Origin: Meconema thalassinum
Taxonomy: Eukaryota > Arthropoda > Insecta > Orthoptera > Tettigoniidae
NCBI GenBank assembly: GCA_946902985.2
Contig: OX336397.1
Coordinates: 150,839,890-150,903,889 of the forward strand
DNA: 64,000 bases
Reading direction: 5' to 3'
The notes below the pieces were generated by a model. That model searched no databases. It was not told the origin of the DNA and was given only the letters and a program-made list of their open reading frames with translations. The position numbers and the translations under genes are program-made. Shown piece after piece: positions 20,839-32,696 of this stretch. How positions within the stretch are numbered: the first letter of the stretch is position 1; every line of letters begins with the position of its first letter.

Positions 20839-21933
20839 GTTTTCCTGGTTGGAATTACAATTTGGACAGGAACGAGTCGTGACCTCATTCATCCCACAGC
20901 CAAAACAGAATTTTCGGCGTTTTAAAGAACACATTTTAAAATGATGTCCAAGTTCATTACAGTTCCAACAAATTATGCGACCAGAAGAAACATTGCGTGT
21001 GATTGTTGTTGGGGTGTTCGTAGTCCTTTCACGGGAAACAGCAGAAGAATTACGAGCCACAGAAGGGCTTGGGTTAGAATTCCTAGAAAGGGACTCAGCA
21101 CGGCGAGCAGACGGCTTAAACCGTAAGGTGTCGTCTTTTGTTCGGTCGACAGCTGGGCTAGACAGTGTTGTCTGGGGGGAGTAGGCTAACTCGGGGAAAA
21201 TCGTATTATCGGCTCTTGGAGGTGGAGTATAGTTCGAACAGGCTCGTGCATTTAATTCATACTCACGGCCTTGCGATATGATGTCATCGATGGAAAAAAT
21301 GGATGTACGCCGAATGAAGTATTTATAAGTGGGATTTAAATTCCTGTATATAATTTCCAACAGATCCCTGGGATGAAAGGGTTGGGGGAGGTTCGCTGCT
21401 AACAGCCGAACTGAGGTTACATAATCGTCGATCATCTCCCCAGGAGCCTGAGTACGGGAGTATATTTCTTGTTTGAGAGGGAAATCGAAATCTTGTGGCG
21501 TGAAACGGTCCTTAATGCACCCAACAAATTCGTCCCATGACTTATAAAAATTCGGAGTAGTGCGATGCCACATCAGCGCTTTTCCAGACAAAAGAATAGG
21601 TAAGCAACGTACAATATTGTCGGGATTAATATCGTGACAATAACACAATTCCTCCACACGTTGGATAAAACAAAAAACTGATGAGGTATTGTTTTCTCCG
21701 GAAAAAGTCAAACCCCACCTACTCACTACTGATGCAACATTTTCGTTGTGGCGAGCACTATTAACAGTGCCTACAGGGGCGATGGAGCAATCTAAAAGGG
21801 GAGGGTCTATCATTAGCAGGTCCTGTGTCGTATCTTGCAATAATGGCGTGGGCATTGTTAAAGATTCAAAGCCCATAAAATTTAACTCCTTTTTGACGGG
21901 TGGGAATTCTGACTTAGACATGACAATAGACAA
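20833..21933 (-). CDS. gag: Gypsy-A gag (capsid-nucleocapsid)
   Basis: Intact frame of 366 codons. The middle is an all-helical capsid-type region (KALMWHRTTPNFYKSWDEF, APGEMIDDYVTSVRLL, LLEIIYRNLNP). The C-terminus is Ser/Arg-rich, followed by a CCHC zinc knuckle (CWNCNELGHHFKMC) and a second Cys cluster (CFGCGMNEVTTRSCPNC) that lacks the usual His. It packages the RNA and builds the particle. The Met at 21933 lies about 310 bases inside the 5' LTR boundary. The stop is TAG at 20833-20835. Confidence 0.93.
   Translation of the reverse strand: MSIVMSKSEFPPVKKELNFMGFESLTMPTPLLQDTTQDLLMIDPPLLDCSIAPVGTVNSARHNENVASVVSRWGLTFSGENNTSSVFCFIQRVEELCYCHDINPDNIVRCLPILLSGKALMWHRTTPNFYKSWDEFVGCIKDRFTPQDFDFPLKQEIYSRTQAPGEMIDDYVTSVRLLAANLPQPFHPRDLLEIIYRNLNPTYKYFIRRTSIFSIDDIISQGREYELNARACSNYTPPPRADNTIFPELAYSPQTTLSSPAVDRTKDDTLRFKPSARRAESLSRNSNPSPSVARNSSAVSRERTTNTPTTITRNVSSGRIICWNCNELGHHFKMCSLKRRKFCFGCGMNEVTTRSCPNCNSNQENS
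20839..20845 (-). promoter_or_regulatory. candidate -1 frameshift site between gag and pol
   Basis: Minus strand GGAAAAC, read GAA AAC in gag, lies two codons before the gag stop. The -1 frame from here runs open into pol. It is not a textbook X-XXY-YYZ heptamer, so the exact slip site is inferred. Confidence 0.5.
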
Positions 21934-22221
21934 GGAGAAAAGTAAAACACTTTAACTTAGTAAAATAAAGGTCACAATACCGTAATGCGTCCTATTCCAG
22001 CGTTGCGAAGTACTCACTAACTTGTTGCACTCTTCACCTCGGAACTAGATTCTTTGGATGTCTTGTTCACTCGAGAAATGCTTTCACAGTCCACACTTTC
22101 TTCGGGGATGGGGGAACAATTCAGTACAGGTATCTTAAACTCAGAAAGACAACATTGTAATAATTGAAAAAAAAATATATATATATAAGTTTGGTAACCT
22201 AAAGGGAACGATTTCGCGTTT

Positions 22222-22241
22222 AACCACGCTCTGATTTACCA
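22222..22241 (-). other. Gypsy-A primer-binding region
   Basis: Two bases after the 5' LTR the minus strand reads TGGTAAATCAGAGCGTGG. TGG at its start fits pairing to a tRNA 3' CCA. I could not assign the tRNA. Confidence 0.6.
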
Positions 22242-22243
22242 TT

Positions 22244-24128
22244 TGCACCGCTTGTGCTTTTACGTTAAACAAAATAGCAGAGGCGTGAGGAAATACAGTA
22301 GAAGTGAAAACAACACCTTAAACAGGATCGCTAAGGAGCGGGGAAAGGATGTCTCTTTCGATGCGTGCTGGGCCCAAGATTCCGGATCGAAAGAAAGATG
22401 CTTTCCAAAAAAGGAATCGAATGAATTGTTTAAAACAAATCAAAAGCGGAATTGAAATTATCTAATTGATCGAGGAACCCAGAAGCGTGAAGGTCGTGAC
22501 TGCGTTACAGTACGAAGCCAAGACCGACGAAATCGGACGAGAGATGAGGGAACTTAAAATTACAAATGAAAGAGGACGAAACCAAGTGAACTATTTACTA
22601 TTGTATTTAAAGTAAACTAAAACAGGTGCGCATAAGAGTAAGGATATATCTAAACACAAAATGAAAGGTAAACGTGAAGAGGTATAAAATCGCTTAATAA
22701 CAAATAAAATAAAATTAATGATTAAAGATGGTACCTAAGAAAGGGGGACACAAAAACAATCTCAAGAGAAAAGTGTATAAATGAACTTAAGCACTAACAA
22801 AGATGAAACAAGATTAATTAAAATGTACTTACAATCAATGTGCAACTAAACCGTAAGCGCGACTCGATAACCAAAATTTAAAATACAAAAACAAAACAAA
22901 AACGAAAAAGATAGAGAGTATGGATGAGTCGAATAAGAGAACACCTCTACTTACGAGGATGACCTGGACTAGAATGCCCTTGCCAATGACAGACTTCCAA
23001 AAAGCTCATGATGTTGTGAAATCATGGGGTAAGGGGGGGGGGGGGAGTGGTGGGGATGAGAAGGGTGCGTATGTAGGAAACGGGGGTGGGGGTGGGAGAG
23101 GGGGGATGACACGGAGTTACGTAATATAACGAAGCCAGAGGAAACAACACAAAATTAACACATAAAAATAAAGGAAAATGAGTATTACATTAAATTAATT
23201 GACATTACCGGGACAGGAAATGAAAGGAAAGATCGATCAGCTAAGAAATATGCTTTGTAGGAAAATATAGGCTTACGTAGAGGTAGTTATGTCTAAATAT
23301 AACGACATACGAAGAAACAAAGGAATTAAGGCATGACGAATGGACAGTGACTAACACAAAGACCATCGCTCACACACTTTTCCTAAAACAGAGGGAAGGA
23401 TCAAATAGGAGGCGAAATGAGACATGGCTCCGTTACTCCAATGATACCTTGACCCAAAAAACAAACTCTGATACGACAATCAAATGAAAGATATCTCGAA
23501 AGAGTGCACATCAATTTGTGACGTAATACAGAGCGTTGGTAAGCCTCGCAGAAAAGTAGCATATATTTCAGACCTGAGAGATTTGAGTAAAAATAAAACC
23601 GATTACATGAAAGGTAGGGATGACAAATAAACACAGAGGCTTCGCTAAACTAACGTAAACAAAGGCGAAGGGACTTGGGTTCATGGATCGAATTCACATC
23701 ATCATAAGAAAGGGAAATTGATAAACTGAAATTCAAAAATGATAGCATGCCAGATAAAACCAAGTGATCGAATCGTACTTACGTTTAGTTGCGTTGGGCA
23801 CGGGCGAAAAGCCCGACACACCTAGGCTGTGACCGTTTCACATGATGGTCAGAAAGGGAAGGAAGCCACCTTCTCTAAAAGGAACGCAGTAACGCCGCTC
23901 GGGAAAAATAAGTCGTAGAACTCCCCCTCTCCAGAACATAAAGGGGGCCAATGGGAGAAGCAAAGCTTAGTAACAAGTTATGCTTCAACCAATGGTAACA
24001 CAGTGTCAGTAGGGGTGAAAAGTTTCACCACCTGACGAAACATTTACGCAGAATTACAAAGTTTGAACGCAGTAGGTGAGACAGAGAAACGTATGTCACA
24101 ATAATGCGACATGAAGGAAATGATGATG

Positions 24129-24185
<57 letters not shown>

Positions 24186-24220
24186 TGACAAAAAATAATG
24201 AACCTGATAAAAACGGTTCA
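22244..24220 (-). repeat. Gypsy-A 5' LTR (1977 bp)
   Basis: Promoter-side LTR for the minus-strand transcript, near-identical to 14501-16476. Followed by the GATG duplication at 24221-24224. Confidence 0.93.
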
Positions 24221-24299
24221 GATGTTAGAGGTTATGATTCCTGTTACGATTTATAGTTATCAAACATTACGACTTGTTTTATGATGTTCAACTACATAG

Positions 24300-24970
24300 C
24301 TGTATTATTTCTTTTAACAGAGACATAACGCTCCAAGAAGTGTTAGACATTCTTGAGTCCGATGAACCAATTGGGGATGTTAACAGCATTTTTATTGAAC
24401 CTCCGACAAGGATTCAGGAGACGAGGACGCCGGTGGTCATGTTGACAACCTTACAGGCCGCCAACTTTCTAGTAAGGCAGAAATTGTACTCCCTAATAAC
24501 GAACATTTAGGAGATGCAGACAATGATCCAGTTTCAGGCGAATTCTTACATCATAAGGCGACCAAAACTCAGAAAGAGAAATCTGTGTGGAGTAAGGTCG
24601 ATTATCAAGGTTCAGTCGGCATGTTCCCAGAGGCTGATTATTCCTCCATAACTGGCAAATCTACAGAGTGTTTCAAACTCACGTTTGACAGTGAAGTGAT
24701 GGAGTTTATGATTCAAGAAATAAGTAAATTTGCATTGTTTAAGAATTGTGAGGATCCAAAAATATCTAAGGAGGAATTAAACATATTTCTTGATGTACTT
24801 ATTATTTCTGCTTACAACAATGTGCCTAGCAAACAATCATACTGGGAAGCAGCAGATAATGTACGCAATACTCTTGTTGTAAAGGCTATGCGAAGGACCG
24901 CTTCATTCATTGCGCAGATAATACTCAGTCAGATATGAACGATAAGATGTGGACATTACGACTATGAACT
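24300..24970 (+). pseudogene. piggyBac-type transposase (PGBD-like) 5' relic
   Basis: The plus strand encodes DITLQEVLDILESDE and VNSIFIEPPT, then after a frameshift near 24412 DSGDEDAGGHVDNLTGRQLS. From about 24585 comes VWSKVDYQGSVGMFPEADYS, then SAYNNVPSKQSYWEAADNVR and VVKAMRR, and after another shift near 24900 ADNTQSDMNDKMWTLR. These are the acidic N-terminus and the opening of the DDD-domain region of piggyBac transposases. The part with the catalytic Asp residues is missing. A good splice acceptor (TTTCTTTTAACAG) precedes the first block. Gypsy-A sits about 80 bases upstream. Confidence 0.78.
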
Positions 24971-27590
24971 GGAAATGATTTAGGTGAATTTCAAAGAAAA
25001 CCGAGGAAAAAATAATTTCGGCGATAAAGGGTTAACTTAACAGTGCAGGAAACGAATCAGGCAGTGAACAACAATATATTCTAAATGAAGGAGTCACAGT
25101 TGAAACTGCAGCATATGCGTCGTGCCATTTTTATAACAGTCGGCCAAGCGAGTGACATAGTGCAAATTGGGGCACCAGAGCATTCGAAAATGCTAGTGCA
25201 GTAGCAATTCCAACATGTGTGCGGAACATTGCGACTCTCCGAAGTTTATCCTCGCTTGATTTTTTGTATTTCCGTGAAAGCTGAAATAAACATGAATATG
25301 GGTTAGGCGAGAATGAAGACAGAAGAAAGAAGGAGATGTCCTTTCCAGGCATCCATGATGGGGCGATCTAATGGGGAGCTGTCCGAGGCCGTTGCCGATT
25401 CCAGCCGGGGATTGAAGCAGTCATATGTGCTATGGGGTGCATGTACCAACAAATGGAGAAACCGGACTACACCAACTGTAGCCGAGCTAAAGGCGTGAAT
25501 TACGTTTTCCAGAATATAAAGTAAGACCACCCCATGTCTTTGTAGTTTGTCTAGCGTAGTCATGCGTACCCAAGTTTAGTTATATTATTTTTGTTTAGCT
25601 TATTCCAAGTATTTTTCAAGTATTTACTCAAGCCTAGTCAAAGCATAAAACATTATTCATATATTCCTAGTCTTGTTTATTTTCGTGAGGTCTTAGTGAC
25701 AAAAATTGCATGCTTTATTTTGCATTCAAACACGCCTCGTGATTTAATATAATTTTGTGTCAGTATATTTTTAAGAGGATCTATTCCTGATATATTTTTG
25801 AGTAGCAGAATTTGAACTGGAGTCTTGATTTTATTTCTTGTTTTCAATCGATGCATCTACATCAGAATATTTTCGAACAGGGTGAAGTGAAAAGTAGTAA
25901 TGTTTGTAAATTCTCATGGCCTACAGCAAATTGTTATAAAATATGATGAGATACAATAATAATCATAGCTTGAAATTCAATCATTAACGAAAATCATTCC
26001 TGAAATTTGTGACTAATAAGCTGACCGACGGAAGATCCTACAAATTCAGGAATAGTTAAATTTTCATTCTGTGTAAATCAAAACTCAAATATCCAGATTT
26101 CAAGTATATTTTGATAACTTCTCTTTTGGATGAGTTGTGACACGATAAATCAAATTGAATTTTTACGTTCATGGGAGTCGGATAGAGCCTCATGTGAACG
26201 GACATGTCGAGGCCATGGCATCGTTATGTGAAGAATAATAGGGTTCGAGCACAGTGGCTTGACAGTTATATTACAGTAAATTGATGTTGCTATTAGCTCA
26301 GTAAAACATATTGTGAAAATTAATGAGTATGGATGATATCGCTAAAGAGTGGCTTGTTCCAGTGGTCGGTGCTAAATATTACTTTACCTTGCCATAACGT
26401 GTGTATTATCACGAAAGCGTGAAGAATTGCGATACAGTGAGTGTGCTTGTTGCTATCACAACCAGTAGTATCTATGTCAACTACACTGTGAACGAACACC
26501 ACCCAGACTTCTTTAATCTTGAAGGATTATCATCAATTATACCAGCTCATTGCATGGGGAGTGTTCATATATTCATCCTATTATGTTGCTCTGGCTGAGG
26601 AGTGTTTGCCCTCTTTGTCGTGTATATTGAATTGAATACCTGTGATAAAGGTGAGCAGGTAGCACGTAATCTACTTGTGTATTTCTCTATTTGAATGTAC
26701 ACGGCGTTGTCTCAAGATTGACATTTAAATACGTTACATATAATATTACCGATATAGTGTGCAGCCCAGTGTATGAACCACTGGTATGATTGTCTGGAGG
26801 CTGCTGGTTTCTTATTGATTATCGGGGGGAATAAACCTGTATTCCTTGGCTTTTAAGCTGCGTGCATTTAGTCACTCAATTGTTCAAAATAACGCGTTTT
26901 AGATGGAACGATGGAGCAGGAACGAAATTGTACGTCATTATTTAATCTTTCTCCACATGGCTGAAATTCGAAACATAGAGTGGAGGCCGTTATTATTCTC
27001 TGTATAGTCAAAGGCCCTATTGTAATAAACTGTCATTTCGAAAATAGATCCTGAATTTCAGTTTTGTGTGTATGTTGTGTGGCGTACTAATGTATAGTTG
27101 TGTAAATTAGGATTTGTCTTAAGTAATAATCTCAAATGTGCTGTCAGATAAAATTCGAGAGCAAACCTCATCGGCAAGCGACAAATCAAAACCACAACAC
27201 AGATCCATGAGACCATTAGATTAGTGTCTCTGTATCCATTGACACAAGATGGTATATACCTAAAGCCAACAATAATGTTATCTCTAACATACAATTCACC
27301 ATACCACATAACTTAAGCCCCAATTCTTACAGACATATCACACCAGTTAATATATTATATCATTATTCACATTGTTTAAACTTATTGTGTTTTTTTTCCT
27401 TTCGAAACTTACTCAGCATGTTTTTTGCATTCGGCTATACTTTAATACTCAATTTAAGCCACATATAAGACAGATGTTTGCTTTAGGTTATACTGTAATT
27501 AAATCACATGTACCCAAGTAGAGGTTTTAGGCTACTCTGAAATACTGTATTAAGAACATGTACAACAAGTGTAAATGTATTAGGCTATCT
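24971..27590. other. no recognisable gene
   Basis: AT-rich sequence. Overlapping open frames on both strands at 25303-25563 show no motif. I cannot assign any part to a known element. Confidence 0.45.
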
Positions 27591-27604
27591 TGTAATGTTT
27601 AACT

Positions 27605-27815
27605 CCCATACGGGACCTGTCTACCCTTGTGTACCTCTCTACAAGACATGTCTACCCAATAAGTACTTCATTAGAAAACAAGGCTATCCAAAAGTAATTC
27701 TCCACAATACCTATTTACCTGTTTACTTAATTTGTACTTCTATACAAGTCCTGTCTACCCAATGTGTACTTCTTTACAAGACCTGTCTACTCAATATGTC
27801 ATTCTCTTCCTGAAC
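27605..27815 (+). repeat. degenerate tandem repeat with CTACAAGACCTGTCTACCC-like units
   Basis: The words ACAAGACNTGTCTACYCAAT and GTACTTCTNTACAAG recur four to five times with irregular spacing. Confidence 0.55.
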
Positions 27816-28259
27816 AAAAACCTAGCATCATTATGTGGTATTAGGTCTATACCTCGCAAATATCTAAAATCCTCCTATGGTTTATGATTTGATGTATTAG
27901 ATCTTTTATTGGATATTTCTTGAATAGTTCCGAGTTAAGGGAAAGCTGTTTACGCTCTTGTTTTTGGTTACAGAAGTAATACATGGTTTGAGGAGACAGT
28001 GGGGAAGTGTGAAGAAATGGATGTTCCTAACAAAACTCATTCACATTCTTATCTCTGCATCATGAGGATATCTTCCAGGCATATTTCCACAAGACAAAAA
28101 ATTGCTTCCATCAACAGACTGACAGAGGTTTCTTAAATATTTCCAGACAGTGAGAACACTGAACAAGATGGATAATTTGTGCGCTGCTAAGAGGAAAGTT
28201 AATATCAATATCTACTTTAAGGATGAGACACAAACAATGAGAGACATATCTCACTTTGC
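27816..28259. other. no recognisable gene
   Basis: Flank of the nested stack. Nothing identified. Confidence 0.5.
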
Positions 28260-28271
28260 AAACAAATCTTA
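28260..28271. repeat. 12-bp target duplication of the inverted-repeat element, left copy
   Basis: AAACAAATCTTA here and again at 56051-56062, directly outside the outermost element. Confidence 0.7.
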
Positions 28272-28487
28272 ATCAACTATTCAAATAATACACCAAATCA
28301 ATACTCAATTTATATATAATTCAATATAAATAGGACATGTTTCGGCCTTCAATGAGTCCATCTTCAGCTAAACAAGAATCAATTAAGAATTAAGCTAAAC
28401 TATTATAAAAGTACTTAAAACTAATAAGAAAAGAAATATTAGACTAATGATAAAATAGTATAAAATGAATCACTATTAAAATGGATA
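28272..28487 (-). repeat. left arm of the inverted-repeat element
   Basis: Reverse complement of the right arm. Shared words include ACTATTCAAATAATAC and CCAAATCAATACTCAATT. A hammerhead-like motif lies at about 28316-28380 on the minus strand. Confidence 0.8.
28316..28380 (-). ncRNA. hammerhead-ribozyme-like motif, left arm
   Basis: Minus strand CTGAAGA (28361-28367), a weak stem GGAC/GGCC with one mismatch, then GAAAC and a palindromic ACATGT ending in GTC. Same layout as the right-arm copy but with a poorer stem II. Confidence 0.35.
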
Positions 28488-28498
28488 TCCTTACAAAT

Positions 28499-28761
28499 TT
28501 CTTTTTTTAGTCGATTACCCTCCAGGTTGGTGGAACCCACGTACTCAGCGAGGGAACTCACCACTACCGTCTCTACGGGCAGTGTCCTAGAGCTGGGAAC
28601 ATCTAATCGGAAGGGATACAATGGGTGAGGTGGGATTGACACCTCGCCCAGGCGGCCTCACCTGCAAAGCGAACAGGGGCCCCATGAGGGAAGGTAAGGG
28701 ATGGTTATGATGGATAGACAAGGAAGAGGGAAAGAGACGGCCGTGGCCTTGAAGAAGGTAC
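28499..28761 (-). mobile_element. SINE, tail half (split by Gypsy-B)
   Basis: Together with 54294-54522 this forms one minus-strand SINE of about 490 bases. Its A-rich tail (minus CTAAAAAAAG) abuts the 11-bp duplication TCCTTACAAAT (28488-28498), repeated at 54523-54533. The split point is the Gypsy-B insertion, with GTAC on both sides (28758-28761 and 54294-54297). Confidence 0.85.
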
Positions 28762-31700
28762 TGCGCCCGAATTCCTCTAGAGCACAGTCCCAAATCCGCA
28801 CAGATGGTAAAAGGATCGTGAGAATGTCAACACCCGGCTATGAGTTGAACAACTCTCACCGGACTGATGACTAGGGAACCCTAGGAACACACATATACAT
28901 CTCTAACTATACTACTAACTAGTAGCATACAGAACAGAAAATATATACAAATAAAAGTAGAGCATTAAACGAGCAACTCGGCTCTCGGGCTTCAAGATAA
29001 GTCGTCGATCATATCGCCTGCATCTAGCCAGTGGTATAGTTCTAGTGTAATTAAGCGTTGAATCAAAGATACAGTTCTAAAAAAACTCAGCAAGAATAAA
29101 ATTGTTCTTGCCATTTATTAATAATAAAATATCACATGACAAAAATTATCTTCCCTTCACCAAGAATAAAATAAAATAATTATCTGTGCCTCACTTAGGC
29201 AGATGCGCTTAATAAGTGTCTTCCTTGCATCTTAATACTACTGCAACAAGTATCTCTTGCATAATAACATTTAAATAAACACATAGTTTAATTAATGACA
29301 GTGGTGTCTGTCCTACCTGTTTACTAAAATTTGGCTTTAACGCTCATCGCAACAAATATACTCCCTACATAATACAATCGTTAAAGTCTTCAAATTTAAA
29401 CCATATGTTCCTAAATATAATAAAAATAATAATTAACACTAAAATAATAACGTATTTACATTTTATACATGATCGCACGATATAAAAATAACTGTCTCTA
29501 ATTCATTAGAGTTCATTTCTTCACTTTCCTCCTGTCTTATCATCTTTCTTTACGTGTATCACCATCTTTCTGCGTATCTCACACAATAAACTAGTCCAAA
29601 TAGGAGTTTGTGTGTCAATTCCATGTGAATCATAAATACGAACAATGAAGTTAATATGTCATCACTTTAGTGTACAACTCTGGTATTTCAATAATTAATA
29701 ATAAAACAACTAACAATGCACGACCGTTCAGATAAGCTCTTCAATCAAAATCGAGTGTGTGTGGCATGAATCCTCACTCCCACACTCCTATCTCCTCCAA
29801 ATACAAAATATGACTTCTCTTGCTCAACACAAAATATTACAAAACCTTTCTTCAATTACTCACGGTGCATATTATCGCGTCTCTAGTTACGCCTTTATCA
29901 ATACAAATGCATTTCATCAACCTTCCTTTTCTTAGCACGCTCACAAACTTATACCGTTCCATATCAACTACTTTCACCAAAGTATGATATTTAGTATTCC
30001 TACTAGAAATTACAACTGTAATGACGTTCATGAATACGTCTCTCTTCCTTCTACAAACTCCTCTATCGATTATACATCTCGTGCTATGTCCAAATACTTT
30101 CCATGTACTTCCTCCCTTCGCTTCACATATTACTTTGTTACAATATATCGCTTAGTTCTGAATTTCAAGTCTGCTTGTGTCTGTTATGAAAATAACAATA
30201 AGCTTCCCTCACGTTTATATTCGTAATAAATATTTATATCTCTCCTTCCATCTTACTGTATCGTTTCATGATAAATATACATCCATAACATTTTATAATA
30301 ACGATTCTCGTTCAGTTATGCATTCAACTATCGCATACTGTTCCATTCCGTACATCAAAATTCTGGATTTTACAGTGTCATTACATTACTTGCATACAAG
30401 AGTTACCTCAATGCCAATATAGAATACTTCTGTTAACTATATCGTTCTATACATCTTATTTCGTTTCTGAAATGAATAAACTCTCCACTTATAGGATCCT
30501 CTGTCCTTCCTTTTCTCACTTCAAGTAATAAACTATTCACTTTCGTCACACACATGACTATTCTTCTTTCTCTGATATATTTCTTATTTCTCACAAAGTT
30601 GTGCTTCATTTCTCTTGTTTCAATACAAATATATTATCGTTCTTCAATATTTCCTCAAATAAACAAAATTCTCTAATATATCATCAAATCTACTAAGTTC
30701 TCCAATGTTACAATAAATCTACGGAATTCTCCAATGGTACAATAAATCTACGGAATTCTCCAATGTTACAACAAGTCTACGGAATATACGTTCGCAATCG
30801 CAACGAAATCGTTCGTAAGTAAAATTTTAACGCTCTAAAATTGACAATGAAAAATACTAACGATGTCTAACATCATCGATCAAGACTTCAAAATACGTCC
30901 AAATGACGTATGAAAATAACTATCGCATTTTCTAAAATTAACTAAAACTTTCAAGACACTAACAACATAGGTTAATAAATGCAAATATGTTGGTCAATAT
31001 TCTGGAATAACGTAAACAAAGTCTAACTACAGATATGAAAAATGCACTCTTCTACCTTCCTTCTGAGATCGTTGGTGACAGACCTGATGACTCCTCTGTC
31101 CTCGAAACGTCACCGTATGGTTTCTGGAATGCTGCGTGCTGCTCCAGTCTGGCTGTGTTATGTCACCTCCGCCTTGAGTGGACTGCATTAAAGTTGAACG
31201 ACCTGGTGTGTAGTCTCCAGAACATGATATCAGCTGGCTTCCCGCTCGCGACCCACTTCTCTCGTGCAAGATGATGACACGTCCTCCCCTCTGCTCTGCT
31301 GGCCTCACGTCCATCAGTCCTGGGTTCCTTGTCGTCTCCATCACGCATCCGCTCGTCTTCTTCTTCTCAGATCTAGATGTTCTTTGAAGTCGGTAGTTTG
31401 CATAGTTCTTCCCATCATGAAAAATCACCTCCATGTCGTGAAATTCCCTTGTAGTAGCTTGCAACGTTATGTTAGCGAAAACTGCGGTGGTCTGCAGTTC
31501 GCTATGCATACTGCTATGTCATCCTGGTCATTTCTGAATCCCACCGGTTCAGTATAGTGCTATCTTCCCATCATGGTGAATTTAAAACATCATTCTCACC
31601 GCGCAATTGTTTGTAGTCGTAGTTCTTTCCCTTCGACCTAAATTTTTAATCATTCTTGTCTAGATTATTGAATTTTCAATGGTTTAAGTCTCCCTTCTTC

Positions 31701-32603
31701 AAACTTTCGTTCTGCGTAGTTAGGTGTTCGATGTTCAGTTTGTAACTTGCAGCGTTATCTATCGTCGTAGATTTTTTCTTTTAGAATATGATGAATAACG
31801 TTTCTCAATACTGTTGACTTGCAATATTAATTGTTTGTTTCCATTACAACTTGCTTCATCTTGAAGTCTCCAGTTCACAAAACCTTTGTCTAATACTTCT
31901 GAAGAGTAAATACAATATACGTCTTGTCTTCCCGACGGTCCATGTAGAAAGAGCCTCGTCTGCTAGTGTCACCTAGCCTCCTCGGTTAGATTTCCCTCGT
32001 AAATCTGATCAACTAGCCTCCAATCGCTATGAATATTAACAAATTCATACATAATTTCTCTCTCAGTCTTTCAATTTAAAATCTGTTTTGCCAATTAAAT
32101 TTCTTTTTCTCTACTGGTGAATTCAATGTGCAACACTCTTATAAAATATTAAAATAAAGATTTTAATATTTGTTCCTTCCTCAGTATTCAAACTAATTTC
32201 CGATTGGTTCTCGCCTGAAAGTGGCGCACTTCTGCCTCGCGCTGGCTTCCCCCACTCTTGATACTGACGAGTGTCTGACTTCAAATCCACCTTCGCTCTC
32301 TCCTCGCATCAAAAACAGGTTTCTCACCGCGCACCTCGTTAAAAGTTTCGACTTCCAAAAGAGTATCTCTATCATTCACTCATGGTTAAAAATTTACCAA
32401 ATCTTAAAATCTCCATTATGCATGATATAAAAATATTTCTTGAGACGATAATTTTCCCAAATGCTTGTATTAACGTTCTCTTCCATCCGGACTGCTAATT
32501 TAGTCGAAAATTCCAATTTTCAAATATGCCATTTTTCTGATGTGGTCCTTGGTTCAGACCTCATCCTGTCTTCTCCTCTCTCCTAGACATGATTTCGAGT
32601 GCA
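28762..32603 (-). repeat. Gypsy-B 3' LTR, uninterrupted, 3842 bp
   Basis: Plus-strand start TGCGCCCGAATTCCTC, end CGAGTGCA. Preserves the empty sites of both Helitron insertions found in the other LTR (after 29283 and after 29694). Includes a short tandem repeat of about 33 bp at 30700-30780 (ACGGAATTCTCCAATG); the other LTR has more copies at 52370-52470. No selected gene is evident. Confidence 0.92.
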
Positions 32604-32632
32604 TTTCCCCATTCGACCTTATAAGAAAGTAT
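32604..32632 (-). other. polypurine-rich segment next to the Gypsy-B 3' LTR
   Basis: Minus strand GGTCGAATGGGGAAA directly precedes the LTR start TGCACTCG. Confidence 0.6.
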
Positions 32633-32696
32633 AAGAATGGACTTTCTGTTACTGCATATCGTTACTAATCATAAATATGCTGTCGAAATTGTGTCT

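Larger units (their letters stand above)
14501..24220 (-). mobile_element. Gypsy-A: complete, recent Ty3/gypsy LTR retrotransposon
   Basis: 9.72 kb on the minus strand, bounded by TG...CA direct repeats and a GATG duplication. Order in the transcribed direction: 5' LTR (right), primer-binding region, gag, pol (PR-RT-RNase H-IN), about 1.2 kb of noncoding sequence, polypurine region, 3' LTR (left). No env frame is present. The two LTRs are almost identical and both frames are open, so it inserted recently and may still be competent. Confidence 0.95.

Noticed and set aside
25303..25563. Overlapping 86- and 61-codon frames on opposite strands
   Set aside because: No domain, splice context or codon pattern that I recognise. 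They coincide with a less AT-rich patch and may be chance.
31027..31509. 160-codon minus-strand open frame, also open in the other Gypsy-B LTR (52717-53199), suggestive of an LTR-encoded gene
   Set aside because: Between the copies I counted about 15 base changes, and about 11 alter the amino acid. That ratio shows no purifying selection. The composition is unremarkable and other frames overlap on both strands.
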